NCBI GenBank assembly: GCA_963719285.1
Contig: CAVRBO010000001.1
Span: forward strand, 558,001 to 622,000
Length of the DNA stretch: 64,000 nt
From: C-114 sp963719285
Lineage (GTDB): Bacteria; Chloroflexota; Limnocylindria; Limnocylindrales; CSP1-4
Reading direction: 5' to 3'
The translations under genes were made by a program, and so were the position numbers. The notes under the pieces were generated by a model. It worked only from the letters and a program-made list of their open reading frames with translations. It made no database searches and was not told the DNA's origin. Within the stretch, counting starts at the first letter, position 1, and each line of letters starts with the position of its first letter. Below, piece by piece: positions 33,337-42,461 of the stretch.

Positions 33337-33783
33337 CTAGCTGCGTCCCTCGCGGAAGAGCGCCACGGACTTCTCGATCCGGCGCCGGCGCGTCTCGGGC
33401 GTCTTCGCGTCGTCGATCGCGAGGACGTGGCGCAGCCGGTTGCTGTAGGACAGGCCATCGAAGAACCGAGCGGCCACCGGATCCGCGTCGAGGGCCGCCC
33501 GGAGGTCGTCCGGCACCGCCACCTCGCGCGGCTCGGTGTCGAGTTCGATGTCCACGTCGACCTCGTCGCCCGCCGCCACGCCCGCCTTCGCCCGGTTCTC
33601 GTTGCTGATGCCGAGCATGAACACGCCGCCCATCGAGGCGATGCTGCTCCGATACGTGTGAGCGCCGATCGTGACCCGGACGGGTGGCTTCCTGCCGGCT
33701 CCGAGCGCCTCGACCACGGCGGCCGGTACCTCCATCCCCGCGGCGGTCTTTCCCGTCCCCTGGATGAGCAGACGCACTTTCAT
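33337..33783 (-). CDS. DUF1905 plus YdeI/OmpD-associated domain protein
   Basis: A 148-residue protein in two parts. Residues 1-90 are DUF1905-like (KVRLLIQGTGKTAAGMEVP, ISNENRAKAGVAAGDEVDVDI). The C-terminal 50 residues are OmdA/YdeI-like (VPDDLRAALDADPVAARFFD, LSYSNRLRHVLAIDDAKTPE, TRRRRIEKSVALFREGR). The ATG is at 33783. The family is widespread, small and of unknown biochemical role; some members help with peptide or metal stress. Confidence 0.85.
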   Translation of the reverse strand: MKVRLLIQGTGKTAAGMEVPAAVVEALGAGRKPPVRVTIGAHTYRSSIASMGGVFMLGISNENRAKAGVAAGDEVDVDIELDTEPREVAVPDDLRAALDADPVAARFFDGLSYSNRLRHVLAIDDAKTPETRRRRIEKSVALFREGRS

Positions 33784-33834
33784 CACCGAAGTATGGCGCG
33801 ACCGCCGGGCTGCCGGAGGCCGTAGCATCAGCCG

Positions 33835-34995
33835 ATGCGGAGCTCGAGCCCCGGCAGGGTCGTCGTCGCCCTCGCGATCGCGACCCTCGTGCAGGCGGCC
33901 TGCTCGGGACCGGTCGTCTCACCGGCGACGACTCCCGGTTCGACCGCGACCTCGAGGCCGCCGGGCACGCCTGCACCGCCCACGCCGACCGCGAGCCCCT
34001 CCCCCACGGTCCTGTCCACCCGTCCGAGTGCCTCGGGTCTGGACCCCGGTCCGCCGCTCCCGGCCCAGCTCTTCGCCCCGTACACCGAGCTGTACACCGG
34101 CGATCGGGTCCTGACCAGCGCGCGGGCCTCGGGTGCCCGCTACATGACCCTCGCCTTCCTCGAGACGACCGGGCCGGAGTCATGCGAACTCGGCTGGAAC
34201 GGCGCGGCCGGCTTCGACGACGCCGGGAGCATCCAGCTCATCGACGACGTGGCGGGACTCCGGGCCATCGGCGGGGACGTCATCCCGTCGTTCGGCGGCT
34301 ACTCGGCCGACAACACGGGCCGGGAGATCGGCGACTCGTGCACCGATCCGCAGACGATCGCCGATGGGTACTCCAGGGTCGTCGACACGCTCGGGGTGAC
34401 CCGGCTGGACATGGACATCGAGGACCGGTCGCTCGAGCGCACCGACGGGATCGACCGCCGGAACAAGGCGCTGCGCATCCTCCAGGGCCGGCTCGCCGCT
34501 GAGGGCCGCGCCATACAGATCCAATACACGCTGCCGACGAGTCCCGACGGCCTGGATGCCGGCGGGCTGGCCGTCCTCCGGAACGCGGTCGAGAACCGCA
34601 CGCAGGTCGACCTCGTGAACATCATGGTCTTCGACTACTACGACGGCAGCACGACGGACATGGCGGCAGCGGCGATCTCGGCCGCGGAAGCGCTCCACGG
34701 CCAGCTTGCGACGCTCTATCCCGATCTCTCCGACGCCCGGCGCTGGGCGATGATCGCCATCACCCTCATGCCCGGCATCGACGACTATCCGGAGAAGACG
34801 GAGGTCACCACCCTCGAGCACGCCCGGCGCGTCCTGGCGTTCGCCCGGACCCACGGCATCGGTGGCCTGTCCATGTGGGCGCTCCAACGCGACCACGGCA
34901 CCTGTCCGGGCGAGGCCGGCCGCGATGACTGTTCGGGGATCGGCCAGGCCGACTGGGCGTTCACGAAGCTCCTGGGCGCCTTCACCGGCCCCTGA
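33835..34995 (+). CDS. GH18-like (chitinase-family) lipoprotein
   Basis: A 386-residue protein. The lipobox VQAAC marks lipid attachment, followed by a Pro/Thr/Ser linker of about 45 residues. The catalytic domain has RYMTLAFLETTG, GGDVIPSFGGYSADN (the second GH18 motif), RLDMDIED (the DxxDxDxE loop, here keeping D-x-D-x-E with the catalytic Glu), VNIMVFDYYDG and GGLSMWALQRDHG. Closest in style to bacterial chitinases and their carbohydrate-binding GH18 relatives. Held on the cell surface, it probably hydrolyses or binds chitin-like glycans. Confidence 0.82.
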   Translation: MRSSSPGRVVVALAIATLVQAACSGPVVSPATTPGSTATSRPPGTPAPPTPTASPSPTVLSTRPSASGLDPGPPLPAQLFAPYTELYTGDRVLTSARASGARYMTLAFLETTGPESCELGWNGAAGFDDAGSIQLIDDVAGLRAIGGDVIPSFGGYSADNTGREIGDSCTDPQTIADGYSRVVDTLGVTRLDMDIEDRSLERTDGIDRRNKALRILQGRLAAEGRAIQIQYTLPTSPDGLDAGGLAVLRNAVENRTQVDLVNIMVFDYYDGSTTDMAAAAISAAEALHGQLATLYPDLSDARRWAMIAITLMPGIDDYPEKTEVTTLEHARRVLAFARTHGIGGLSMWALQRDHGTCPGEAGRDDCSGIGQADWAFTKLLGAFTGP

Positions 34996-35003
34996 GCGCT
35001 GCC

Positions 35004-35756
35004 TCAGTCGTTCGTCCAGACCCGCAGCGGGCCCAGGCGCTCGAAGCCGAGCGCGACCATCGCCTCGAGCTCGGCTCCGCCCTCATAACCTACGAGCGGC
35101 AGGCCCGGGAAGGCCGCTCGGACCGCGCCGACCGCACCGGCCCGCCAGGCCGCCCGATCCGCGTCCGGGAGGACGACGTTCGAGATGCCGGCCACCGGGC
35201 CCGAGCCGTCGTCCGATCGACTCGCCACGACCACTGCGGCGGTCCCGCCCTGCCCCGACGCGCCGAGCAGCACGATGTCCGGGTCGTCCAGGAGGTCGGG
35301 CATGAAGATGCGCGACACGGACTCGGCGGGGCTCTTCGCCTGGGCGCTCCTCCAGGCGGCCTCCCATGCCGCCAGGCCCGCGTCCGTCGTCACGGGCCGC
35401 CACTCGAGGTCCGGCGGGCCGTCCCCGACGACCGCCGTCTCGGGCCGCAGGCCGATCCACTCGGCCTCGAACAGGATCCGGAAGCCGATCTCGGCGAGGT
35501 TGAGCGTCTCGAACGCGTCCTTCTCGGTCCAGCCGTCCGGCAGGCCTGCCTGGACCATCTCCCTGATCCGACGCCCCTGGGCATCCGACCCGTCACGGGT
35601 CAGCGAGATGGCGTTCGGGTAGAAGGGCGGCGACGTCCCGGAATTGATCCACAGGTCGTCGACGAAGTCGGTGTCGCAGCCGAGCGCCTGGCAGACCGCG
35701 TCGCACCAGACGGCGTTGTTGAAGACCGCGGCCGAGAGCAGATCCAGATCCGGCAT
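35004..35756 (-). CDS. GNAT-like acetyltransferase-related protein
   Basis: A 250-residue protein. GGGGGAG lies about 12 bases before the ATG at 35756. The C-terminal half has the pattern of a GNAT fold: a strand TAAVVVASRSDDGSGPVAG, then ISNVVLP, an Ala-rich helix with AGAVGAVRAAFPGLPLVGYE, and the closing ALGFERLGPLRVW, which is the usual last strand. The N-terminal half contains conserved-looking Cys residues (VWCDAVCQALGCD) and probably a second, degenerate GNAT-like module. The acetyl-CoA pyrophosphate loop is poorly conserved, so activity is uncertain. Confidence 0.6.
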   Translation of the reverse strand: MPDLDLLSAAVFNNAVWCDAVCQALGCDTDFVDDLWINSGTSPPFYPNAISLTRDGSDAQGRRIREMVQAGLPDGWTEKDAFETLNLAEIGFRILFEAEWIGLRPETAVVGDGPPDLEWRPVTTDAGLAAWEAAWRSAQAKSPAESVSRIFMPDLLDDPDIVLLGASGQGGTAAVVVASRSDDGSGPVAGISNVVLPDADRAAWRAGAVGAVRAAFPGLPLVGYEGGAELEAMVALGFERLGPLRVWTND

Positions 35757-35855
35757 GCGCGCTCCATCTCCCCCTGGCCCGTTCGACGACCCATGCGTGC
35801 CCACCGCTAGACTAGCGCCGGCGACCGGGCCCCGGTACCTCCTCGCGAGGTCGGC

Positions 35856-36053
35856 GTGCAGGAATTCCGGGTCTGCGACTCGTGCAAGTCGCTCGTCCGG
35901 AAGATCGACTCGAAGTGCTACTCGTGCGGCCGCCTCCGAGCGCCCGGCGCGAAGTCGATCGATGCCGGCGCCAGCGGCGCGGCACGACCCGCTCAGCCGG
36001 CTGAGGCGGGCGGGATGTTGAGGTTGAACCGGAAGGCGTTCGCCGGGTCGTAG
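35856..36053 (+). CDS. Small zinc-ribbon protein overlapping a convergent gene
   Basis: A 65-residue frame from a GTG. VCDSCKSLVRKIDSKCYSCG gives a two-CxxC zinc ribbon, and a short Ala-rich tail follows. The first 30 residues look authentic. The last 61 bases are antisense to the end of the FAD oxidase gene, so the tail may be non-functional or the gene may overlap at the 3' end. Its role is unknown; zinc ribbons of this size often bind nucleic acids or protein partners. Confidence 0.55.
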   Translation: MQEFRVCDSCKSLVRKIDSKCYSCGRLRAPGAKSIDAGASGAARPAQPAEAGGMLRLNRKAFAGS

Positions 36054-37382
36054 CGGCGCTTCACCGCGGCCAGCCGAGCGAAGCGCTCCGCGCCGAACGC
36101 CGCGACCACACGCTCGGGCGTCTCGTCGACCGGTGCGTAGTTGGCGTAGCCGGCCCCGCTGAGCGACGAGGGCCGGACGGCGTCCGTGAACGCCCGTGCC
36201 CAGCCGATGTGGAGCGGATCGTCGGACGGATCCTCCCAGACCCCCAGGCCGCTGACGTTCCAGCGCGCGGCGCGCTGGCCGAACGCCGCGCCGCCGGCAG
36301 GTTCAGACCTGGCGGCACCGGTGATCGCCTCGACGAGGACGAACGACGACGGGACGGCCTCGCTCATGCCCGCGACGACCGCATCGATCGTCGGATCGTC
36401 CAGGTCGCGCACGAAGTAGCTCTTCCAGTAGTGGCGCAGGCCGAACGGCAGGCGCCCGCTCATCTCCTGGGTCTCGACGTATGTCCGATCCTGGAGGCTG
36501 TGCCCGAGCCGGGGCAGGTCGAGGATCGGTCGGATGTACGGTTCGGCCTCGCGCTCGGTCCCCTGGAAGACGACCGTCATCCAGAAGGCGTCCCGCGGGG
36601 CGCCGGGCTCCGGATCGCCTCCGCCCTCGACGAAGGGTGCCGGCCCACCGGCGAACAGGGCCAGCTCCGGTGGGGCGGTCCGGGCGACCTCGGCGATGAC
36701 CCGCATCGCCTGGGCCGCTCCGGACAGCGGGACCGAGACGTCGCCGGCCCACAGCGAGCCGACCGGCTGGAGGGCGAATTCGAACTCGGTCACGACCCCG
36801 AAGTTCCCGCCGCCGCCGCGGAGGGCCCACAGCAGCTCCGCGTCGCCGCCCTCTCCGGCGATGACGACCGATCCGTCCGCCGTGACGACCTCGGCCCGCA
36901 CGAGCACGTCGCAGGTCAGACCCGACGTGCCCATGAGCCAGCCGATCCCGCCGCCCAGAGCGAGACCGGCCACGCCGGTATCCCCGAACGTGCCGCCGGG
37001 CATCGCGAGTCCCTCCGCCGTGGTGGCCCCGTCCACGTCCTCCCAGAGCGCTCCACCGGCGACGCGCGCTCGCCGCCGGGCGGCATCCACGACCACCGAC
37101 CGCATGGCCCGCAGGTCCACCACGAGCGCTCCGTCGGCGACCGCGTGGCCGGCCACGTTGTGCCCGCCGCCGCGCACCGCGACCGGGAGGCCGGCGTCGT
37201 GGGCCCAGCGGACGGCGGCGACCACATCCCCGGTCGACCTGGCCATGACGATCGCGACGGGCCGCCGGTCGATCGTGGCGTTGAATGTGGCGCGCGCCTC
37301 GTCATACGCCGGCGTCGCCGGGCACTACCACGTCGGCCGCGACCGCACTGCGCAGCGCTTCCGTCCGCACGTCGGTCGTCAT
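35993..37382 (-). pseudogene. BBE-type FAD-linked oxidase with a one-base insertion near the 5' end
   Basis: The main frame covers AVRGGGHNVAGHAVADGALV (the His-containing FAD motif), GGTFGDTGVAGLALGGGIGW, LRGGGGNFGVVTEFEFAL and the C-terminal BBE motif KRRYDPANAFRFNLNI. The true start is the ATG at 37382 after AGGAGGG, but its frame hits a stop after 26 codons. An extra base near 37309-37312 explains this: without it the reading continues VVVPGDAAYDEARATFNA into the main frame. The length (1390 bases) is a multiple of three plus one. Members oxidise sugars, alkaloids or other alcohols with bicovalent FAD. Frameshift or sequencing indel. Confidence 0.85.
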
Positions 37383-37504
37383 GGGGCCCTCCTGTTGGTT
37401 CGGTCGTCCGGCCGAGCATCGAGGGGCGGGCCGCCCGAGTCAACCCCGGACGGTGCCCGTGTGAACGGCCAGCGGCGCCGCGGCGATGACGCTACCGTTC
37501 CGGC

Positions 37505-37993
37505 ATGGCCGACGACGCCGATCGCCGCAAGCTCGACGAGGCCCTCGCGCGCCTCGGGCCGGCGTTCGAGCTCTTCCCGTGCGACCCCGCGCTCGCCGAC
37601 ACGGCCCAGTTCTGCGAGGCGTATGGGTTCGCGCTCGAGGACTCGGCGAACACGATCGTGGTCGTCGGCAAGGCCGATCCGCGGGTGTACGCCGCGTGCA
37701 TCGTCCTCGCTCCGCATCGGCTCGATGTCAACCACGCGGTCAAGGCCCGGCTCGGGACCCGGAAGGCGTCCTTCGCCAGTGCCGACGAGACGCGCCAGCT
37801 CACGGGGATGGCGATCGGCGGCGTGACCCCGTTCGGGTTGCCGGCGGACCTCCCGGTCCTGGTCGACGCCGCGGTGATGGCCCGGCCCAGGATCGTCCTT
37901 GGTGGCGGGAGCCGGAGCTGGAAGGTCATCGCGGCGCCATCGATCCTGCTTGCGCTGCCGAATGTCACGGTCGTCGAGGGTCTGGCCGGGTAG
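37505..37993 (+). CDS. YbaK/EbsC-family aminoacyl-tRNA deacylase
   Basis: A 162-residue protein. Motifs include TAQFCEAYGFALEDSANTIV, VNHAVKARLGTRKASFAS with the conserved Lys of the YbaK fold, and TGMAIGGVTPFGLP, which is the glycine-rich loop that positions the substrate. These proteins hydrolyse mischarged tRNA, most often Cys- or Ala-tRNA(Pro). The ATG is used. It is divergent from the FAD oxidase gene, with 122 bases between them. Confidence 0.85.
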   Translation: MADDADRRKLDEALARLGPAFELFPCDPALADTAQFCEAYGFALEDSANTIVVVGKADPRVYAACIVLAPHRLDVNHAVKARLGTRKASFASADETRQLTGMAIGGVTPFGLPADLPVLVDAAVMARPRIVLGGGSRSWKVIAAPSILLALPNVTVVEGLAG

Positions 37994-38012
37994 TCCGCTC
38001 GACAGGGGCCGG

Positions 38013-39132
38013 CTACGGCCAGGCGGGCCCGAGGATGACGTCCCGGGTGGCCGCATCGGCCGCGAGGAAGTCGAGCAGTCCGGCGCCCTCGGCGAGAAGC
38101 GCCGCCCGATCGCTCTCCGGGATCGGCCCGAGAGGCCGGATGCGAAGGATCGCCCCACTGCCCTCGCGCTCCACCGCCCACGACCCGGCGACGAACCCGT
38201 CGACGAGGAACGTGCTCACGGACTGGTTCTGGCGCACCGCGACGCGCCGGACTCGCTCCCGGTCGATCACTCGCGACCGGTCGGCATACGAGAGAAGCAT
38301 GTTCTCGTAGTCGTACAGGAAGCGCGGCGGAGCCGGCCGACCGGGATCGGGGCGTGGCGAGTCGGGCAGGTCGAACAGTTCCCTCCCCTGCTCGTCACGG
38401 AAGACGACGAGGTCCGGCCGCAGGCGCTCGAACGCCTCGCGGAGCTTCGTGAGCCCGCACCACGTCTGGGTGTCCATGACACTCGCCGGTCCGAAGGCGC
38501 CCAGGTAGCGCAGGACGAGATCGTCGACGCTGAGGCGGTCCGCCTGGGTCCGCGCCGAGCCAGGCCTCGATCGAGGTGTGCCTGGCGGCCCCGCTGCGGC
38601 CCCACAGTCCGCGCGGCGGGACCTGGATGAGCGGCACGCCGGTACGGATGAGGATCTCGAGAGCGAGGCGGTCGCGGTCCGGCCAGCGGCCGGCGAGGTG
38701 GTCGCCGAGCGCCTTGAACGTCCGTGGCTCGGCCTCGACGTACGCGCGACCGGCCGCCAGGACCGCGTCGCGATCGAGGCCCTCGAGCCGGCGACCGAAC
38801 TGGCCCTGGAGCATCCGCTCGTGAACGACCTGGATGAGCGGGCGGATGGTCCGTGCGTCACGGGCGGTGACGAGGAAGAGGGTGGAGCGCATCAGGGCGA
38901 TACGCACGAGCTCGTGGCTGATCATGAGCGCGGATACGTCGTCGGGCCGGAACCCGGCGATCCGGGACCACAGACCGACATATGCCGTATGCGGCGTCTG
39001 GGCCTGCAGGCCGACGAGGTGTTCCACGACGTCGGCGACCGGCATCCTCGTGCGCTCGAGGAGGAACTGGCGGGCCAGCGTCGCGCGATTGAGCGCCCGG
39101 GTGGAGAGCACCGGAGCCTGTGCGCCGCTCAT
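38013..39132 (-). pseudogene. Winged-helix protein of the AlkZ/YcaQ-like group, interrupted by a one-base insertion
   Basis: The first frame runs from the ATG at 39132 through LSTRALNRATLARQFLLER, HLVGLQAQTPHTAYVGLWSR and MRSTLFLVTARDA, the family's winged-helix start with the QAQ motif. Near 38545-38562 the frame shifts; the second frame continues RLSVDDLVLRYLGAFGPAS, TWCGLTKLREAFERL and LVDGFVAGSWAVERE to the stop at 38013. The length (1120 bases) is a multiple of three plus one. AlkZ-type proteins unhook DNA cross-links as glycosylases, but many relatives of this subgroup are untested. A real frameshift cannot be told from a sequencing indel. Confidence 0.82.
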
Positions 39133-39329
39133 GCGCGAGGAGCGGGTGGTCGGACGATCACGGCCGCCATCGTAGGCGGACGCCCGCCGTCCGGGCAACG
39201 TCCCCGAGCGGCTCGGCGGCCCCGCCTTCGGGCGGCGTTCACGTCGCGGACCGGCGCGGAACCGCCCGACGCATGTCCGCCGCGACTGCCACACTCCCCG
39301 TGACGATCCATCCTTGACCCAAGGACGAG

Positions 39330-40274
39330 GTGAGCGTGGCGTCCCCCACGATCCACATCGCGCGCCACCAGGTCCGCTTCGGCTGGGACCGGACGTTCGA
39401 GCCCTCGCACACGATCCCCAGCGGGGCGGAGATCGAGCTCGAGACGCAGGACGCCTCCGCCGGCCAGATCGGACCCGACGCGACCCTCGAGACGGTCCGC
39501 ACCCTCGACTTCGAGCGGGTGAACCCCGTGTCCGGACCCGTCCTGGTCGAAGGCGCCCGGGCCGGTGACGTCCTCCAGGTCGACCTCCTCGAGATCGTGC
39601 CCGGCGACTTCGGCTGGACCGCCCAGATCCCCGGCTTCGGGCTGCTGACCGACGAGTACCCGGATCCGTGGCTCCAACTCTGGGCCCTGGAGGACGGCCG
39701 GGCGTCGTTCCGGCCCGGGATCTCCGTCCCCCTGGAGCCGTTCTGCGGCGTCATCGGGGTGGCGCCGGCGGCGCCCGGCCTCCACAGCGTGGTCCCGCCA
39801 CGCCGGGTCGGGGGGAACCTGGACATCCGCCAGCTCGGCGCGGGCGCCACGCTCTACCTGCCCGTCGAGGTCGACGGCGCCCTCCTCGGCATCGGCGACA
39901 CCCACGGAGCGCAGGGCGACGGCGAGGTGTGCGGAACGGCGATCGAAGCCGCGATGACGGTCCGTGCCCGCGTGTCGGTCCGGCGGGACATGTCGATCGA
40001 GGGCCCGGAGTTCGAGCTCCACCGTCCGCTGGAGCGGGCGTCCGCCGCCGCGGCCGGCTACCACGTCACGACCGGTGTCGAGCCCGACCTGCTCGACGCG
40101 GCCAAGGCGGCGGTCCGCCGGATGATCGCTCACGTGGTCGCGACGCGCGGACTCAGCCCGGCGGAGGCGTACGGCCTATGCTCGGTCGCGGTCGACCTGA
40201 AGATCAGCGAGGTCGTGGACGCCCCCAACTGGGTCGTGTCGGCGTTCCTGCCCGGGGACCTGTTCGCGAGCTGA
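39330..40274 (+). CDS. Acetamidase/formamidase-family hydrolase
   Basis: A 314-residue protein. Markers are HQVRFGWDRTFEP, FERVNPVSGPVLVEGARAGD, LEIVPGDFGWT, GGNLDIRQLGAGATLYLPV, GIGDTHGAQGDGEVCGTAIE and LSPAEAYGLCSVAVDLKIS. The Asp/His-rich GDTHGAQGDGEVCG loop holds the metal and substrate site in acetamidases. The expected reaction is short-chain amide hydrolysis to ammonia and a carboxylate. GTG at 39330 or 39336 could both serve as start. The length agrees with the family. Confidence 0.88.
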   Translation: MSVASPTIHIARHQVRFGWDRTFEPSHTIPSGAEIELETQDASAGQIGPDATLETVRTLDFERVNPVSGPVLVEGARAGDVLQVDLLEIVPGDFGWTAQIPGFGLLTDEYPDPWLQLWALEDGRASFRPGISVPLEPFCGVIGVAPAAPGLHSVVPPRRVGGNLDIRQLGAGATLYLPVEVDGALLGIGDTHGAQGDGEVCGTAIEAAMTVRARVSVRRDMSIEGPEFELHRPLERASAAAAGYHVTTGVEPDLLDAAKAAVRRMIAHVVATRGLSPAEAYGLCSVAVDLKISEVVDAPNWVVSAFLPGDLFAS

Positions 40275-40405
40275 GCGCAGTTCGGGCAGCGGGCATGGCC
40301 ATGCTCGCTCCTGCTAGGCTGCGTCAGGCTCCCGAGCGAAGGCGCCGGGTGGCCCGGACCACGATCCAGGACCGACGAGCACCGCACCGTCGAGGAGCCT
40401 CCCCG

Positions 40406-41632
40406 ATGTCCGATCTCGCCGTCACGATCCAGGCCAACGGCGTCGTCGTGGCCCCGGGATCGACCGCGTCGTTCACGGTCGAGGTCCGCAATCTCGGCGC
40501 GATCGTGGACCGCTATCGCTGCGAGATCGTCGGCATGGACCCGGGCTGGGTGTCCGTCTCGCCCGCGTCGATGGAGCTCTTCCCTCAGAACGGGGATACG
40601 CGGACCCGCCCGGACGCGCCACCGTCGGTCGGCCGGTTCACCGTGACGCTCCATCCGCCGCGCCTGCCGGCGGCGACCGCGGGGCCCTGGCCGATCGGCG
40701 CCCGGGTCACGAGCGAGCACGATCCGGGCAGTCGGCGGGTCGAGGAGACGACGGTCGCGATCCTGCCATTCGGGGCGCTGGACGCCGACCTCCATCCGTC
40801 GCTCACGTCGGGTCGGCTCGGCGCCGGGGCGATCGTCCAGATCTCGAACAAGGGCAACCGGTCGGAGGCGGTCGCGCTCACCGGATCCGACCCGGCGGAC
40901 AAGCTCGCGTTCGAGTTCCGGCCCCCGACCGCGAACCTCGGGGCCGGCGAGTCGATCGGCGTGGCCACCCGACTCTCGGGTGGTGGACTCAAGCTCGTGG
41001 GTGGGGCCGAGACCCGGCCGTTCAAGATCGACGTCCGCGCGTCGTCCCCCGATACCGAGCCACGCACGCTCAGCGGGTCGTTCGAACGCCGCGCCCTCAT
41101 CCCGTCCGGGGTGCCGGTGGCCGCGGCCGTCATCCTGGCGCTCGGACTGGCCGCCGCCGCGGTGTTCGGGCTGACCCGACCTCCGGCCGGCGCGGCGGAT
41201 CAGAGCGCACCGGCGAGTCTCGCCGTGCTCAGCACGCCCATCGCGACGGCGAGCGCAGCGCCGAGCGTCGAGGTTCCGCCGAGCACGCCTCCACCGACGC
41301 CCGAACCATCCACGCCGTCCCCACCCACGCCCCCACCGCCGACGCCGACGCCGATCCCGCCTGACACCTGCGTCTCGGGCTACGTGTGGCGGGAGGCGTT
41401 CGACGGCGATCACGTCTGTGTCACGCCGGACGAGCGGACGCAGGCGGCCCAGGACAACGCGGCCGCCTCGTCCCGGGTCGACCCCGGCGGAGCGTACGGT
41501 CCGAACACGTGCGTCTCCGGGTTCGTGTGGCGGGTCGCCCGTCCCGAGGATCTCGTGTGCGTCACGACGGAGGAGCGTCAGCGGGTCGCGGACGACAACG
41601 CGGCGGCGGCGTCGCGCGTCGTCGGCCCGTAG
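40406..41632 (+). CDS. Membrane protein with N-terminal Ig-like domains and two C-terminal CVSGxVWR repeats
   Basis: A 408-residue protein. The start ATG follows GAGGAG. Residues 1-220 are beta-sandwich (SFTVEVRNLGAIVDRYRCEI, ISNKGNRSEAVALTGSDP), cytoplasmic by topology since no signal peptide precedes them. One membrane helix follows (VPVAAAVILALGLAAAAVF). Outside comes a Pro/Thr linker (PPTPEPSTPSPPTPPP) and two 37-residue Cys repeats: TCVSGYVWREAFDGDHVCVT and TCVSGFVWRVARPEDLVCVT, each ending in an Arg-rich helix with DNAAAxSRV. The repeat is known from many actinobacterial and related surface proteins, with unknown function. Confidence 0.75.
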   Translation: MSDLAVTIQANGVVVAPGSTASFTVEVRNLGAIVDRYRCEIVGMDPGWVSVSPASMELFPQNGDTRTRPDAPPSVGRFTVTLHPPRLPAATAGPWPIGARVTSEHDPGSRRVEETTVAILPFGALDADLHPSLTSGRLGAGAIVQISNKGNRSEAVALTGSDPADKLAFEFRPPTANLGAGESIGVATRLSGGGLKLVGGAETRPFKIDVRASSPDTEPRTLSGSFERRALIPSGVPVAAAVILALGLAAAAVFGLTRPPAGAADQSAPASLAVLSTPIATASAAPSVEVPPSTPPPTPEPSTPSPPTPPPPTPTPIPPDTCVSGYVWREAFDGDHVCVTPDERTQAAQDNAAASSRVDPGGAYGPNTCVSGFVWRVARPEDLVCVTTEERQRVADDNAAAASRVVGP

Positions 41633-41648
41633 TCCGATCCGGGCCGGC

Positions 41649-42461
41649 TCACCAGCCCAGGCGCGCCCGCGCGTCGTGGAGGACCGTCCACGCGTCGACC
41701 TGGAGCTGGCGGAGGGCGATCGCCGTGGCGAGGGCGTCGGCGCCGTGGCGTTCCTCGACGGCCGCGCGGACTCCGTCGTCCGGCCGCGACCGGATCATCG
41801 TCGCGAGGTCCCACAGGACCGGCGCCGCACAGCAATCCTCGAAGTCGATCCAGACCACGCCCTCGCGGGTCGCGAGCGAGTTGCGCGAGAAGGCGTCGCC
41901 ATGCTGGGCCTGGACATCGGGAGCGAGGGACAGCAGGCGCGCGACCAGGCCGTCGCGGCGCTCCCGGACCGCCTGCGCATCCTCGACCGTCATGACCTCC
42001 CGGGCGACCCCGAACCTGAGGACCCGCTCCAGGTCGCCGGTCACCGGGTCAAGCAGCGGCAGCTCGCCCGGATAGCCGCGCATCGCAGCATGAAGGTCGT
42101 CCAGCGCGCGGAGGACCGTCGGCGGATCGGGTTCGACCCCGCGCTCGTGGTCGACGAAGGACCAGGCGCTCATCGACCAGCCGTCCACCACGTGGGGTCC
42201 CGGCGGCACCAGGTCGCTCGGCGGCATGACCGACGCCCCCACGGATGACAGGTACGCCAGGAGCGCGACCTCGCGCTCGAGCCAGGGCAGAGGGTCGCCC
42301 CGGATGAGCGCGGTGAACGTCGCGATCCGGAGCACGACCGGCGCGGGCGAAAGATGGACGAGCAGGTTGCTGCCGTCCTTGAGGATGACGGGCTCGACGG
42401 ACCGGAGTCCATGGCGGGCGGCGAGCGCCAGCCCGGCGTCCAGCGCCGCCGAGCGGGTCAG
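41649..42461 (-). CDS. Aminoglycoside-phosphotransferase-fold kinase, probable CTG start
   Basis: A 270-residue protein. The kinase core has VEPVILKDGSNLLVHL, the catalytic loop QHGDAFSRNSL and the metal motif VWIDFEDCC, which defines APH-type kinases. No ATG, GTG or TTG lies upstream of the nucleotide-binding strand in this frame; the first GTG, at 42335, would cut off the ATP-binding Lys-Asp-Gly strand. A CTG at 42461 overlaps the stop of the ASCH gene (CTGA) and gives an N-terminus LTRSAALDAGLALAARHGLR. I take that as the start by analogy with ATGA/GTGA coupling. The substrate is unknown. Confidence 0.75.
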   Translation of the reverse strand: MTRSAALDAGLALAARHGLRSVEPVILKDGSNLLVHLSPAPVVLRIATFTALIRGDPLPWLEREVALLAYLSSVGASVMPPSDLVPPGPHVVDGWSMSAWSFVDHERGVEPDPPTVLRALDDLHAAMRGYPGELPLLDPVTGDLERVLRFGVAREVMTVEDAQAVRERRDGLVARLLSLAPDVQAQHGDAFSRNSLATREGVVWIDFEDCCAAPVLWDLATMIRSRPDDGVRAAVEERHGADALATAIALRQLQVDAWTVLHDARARLGW

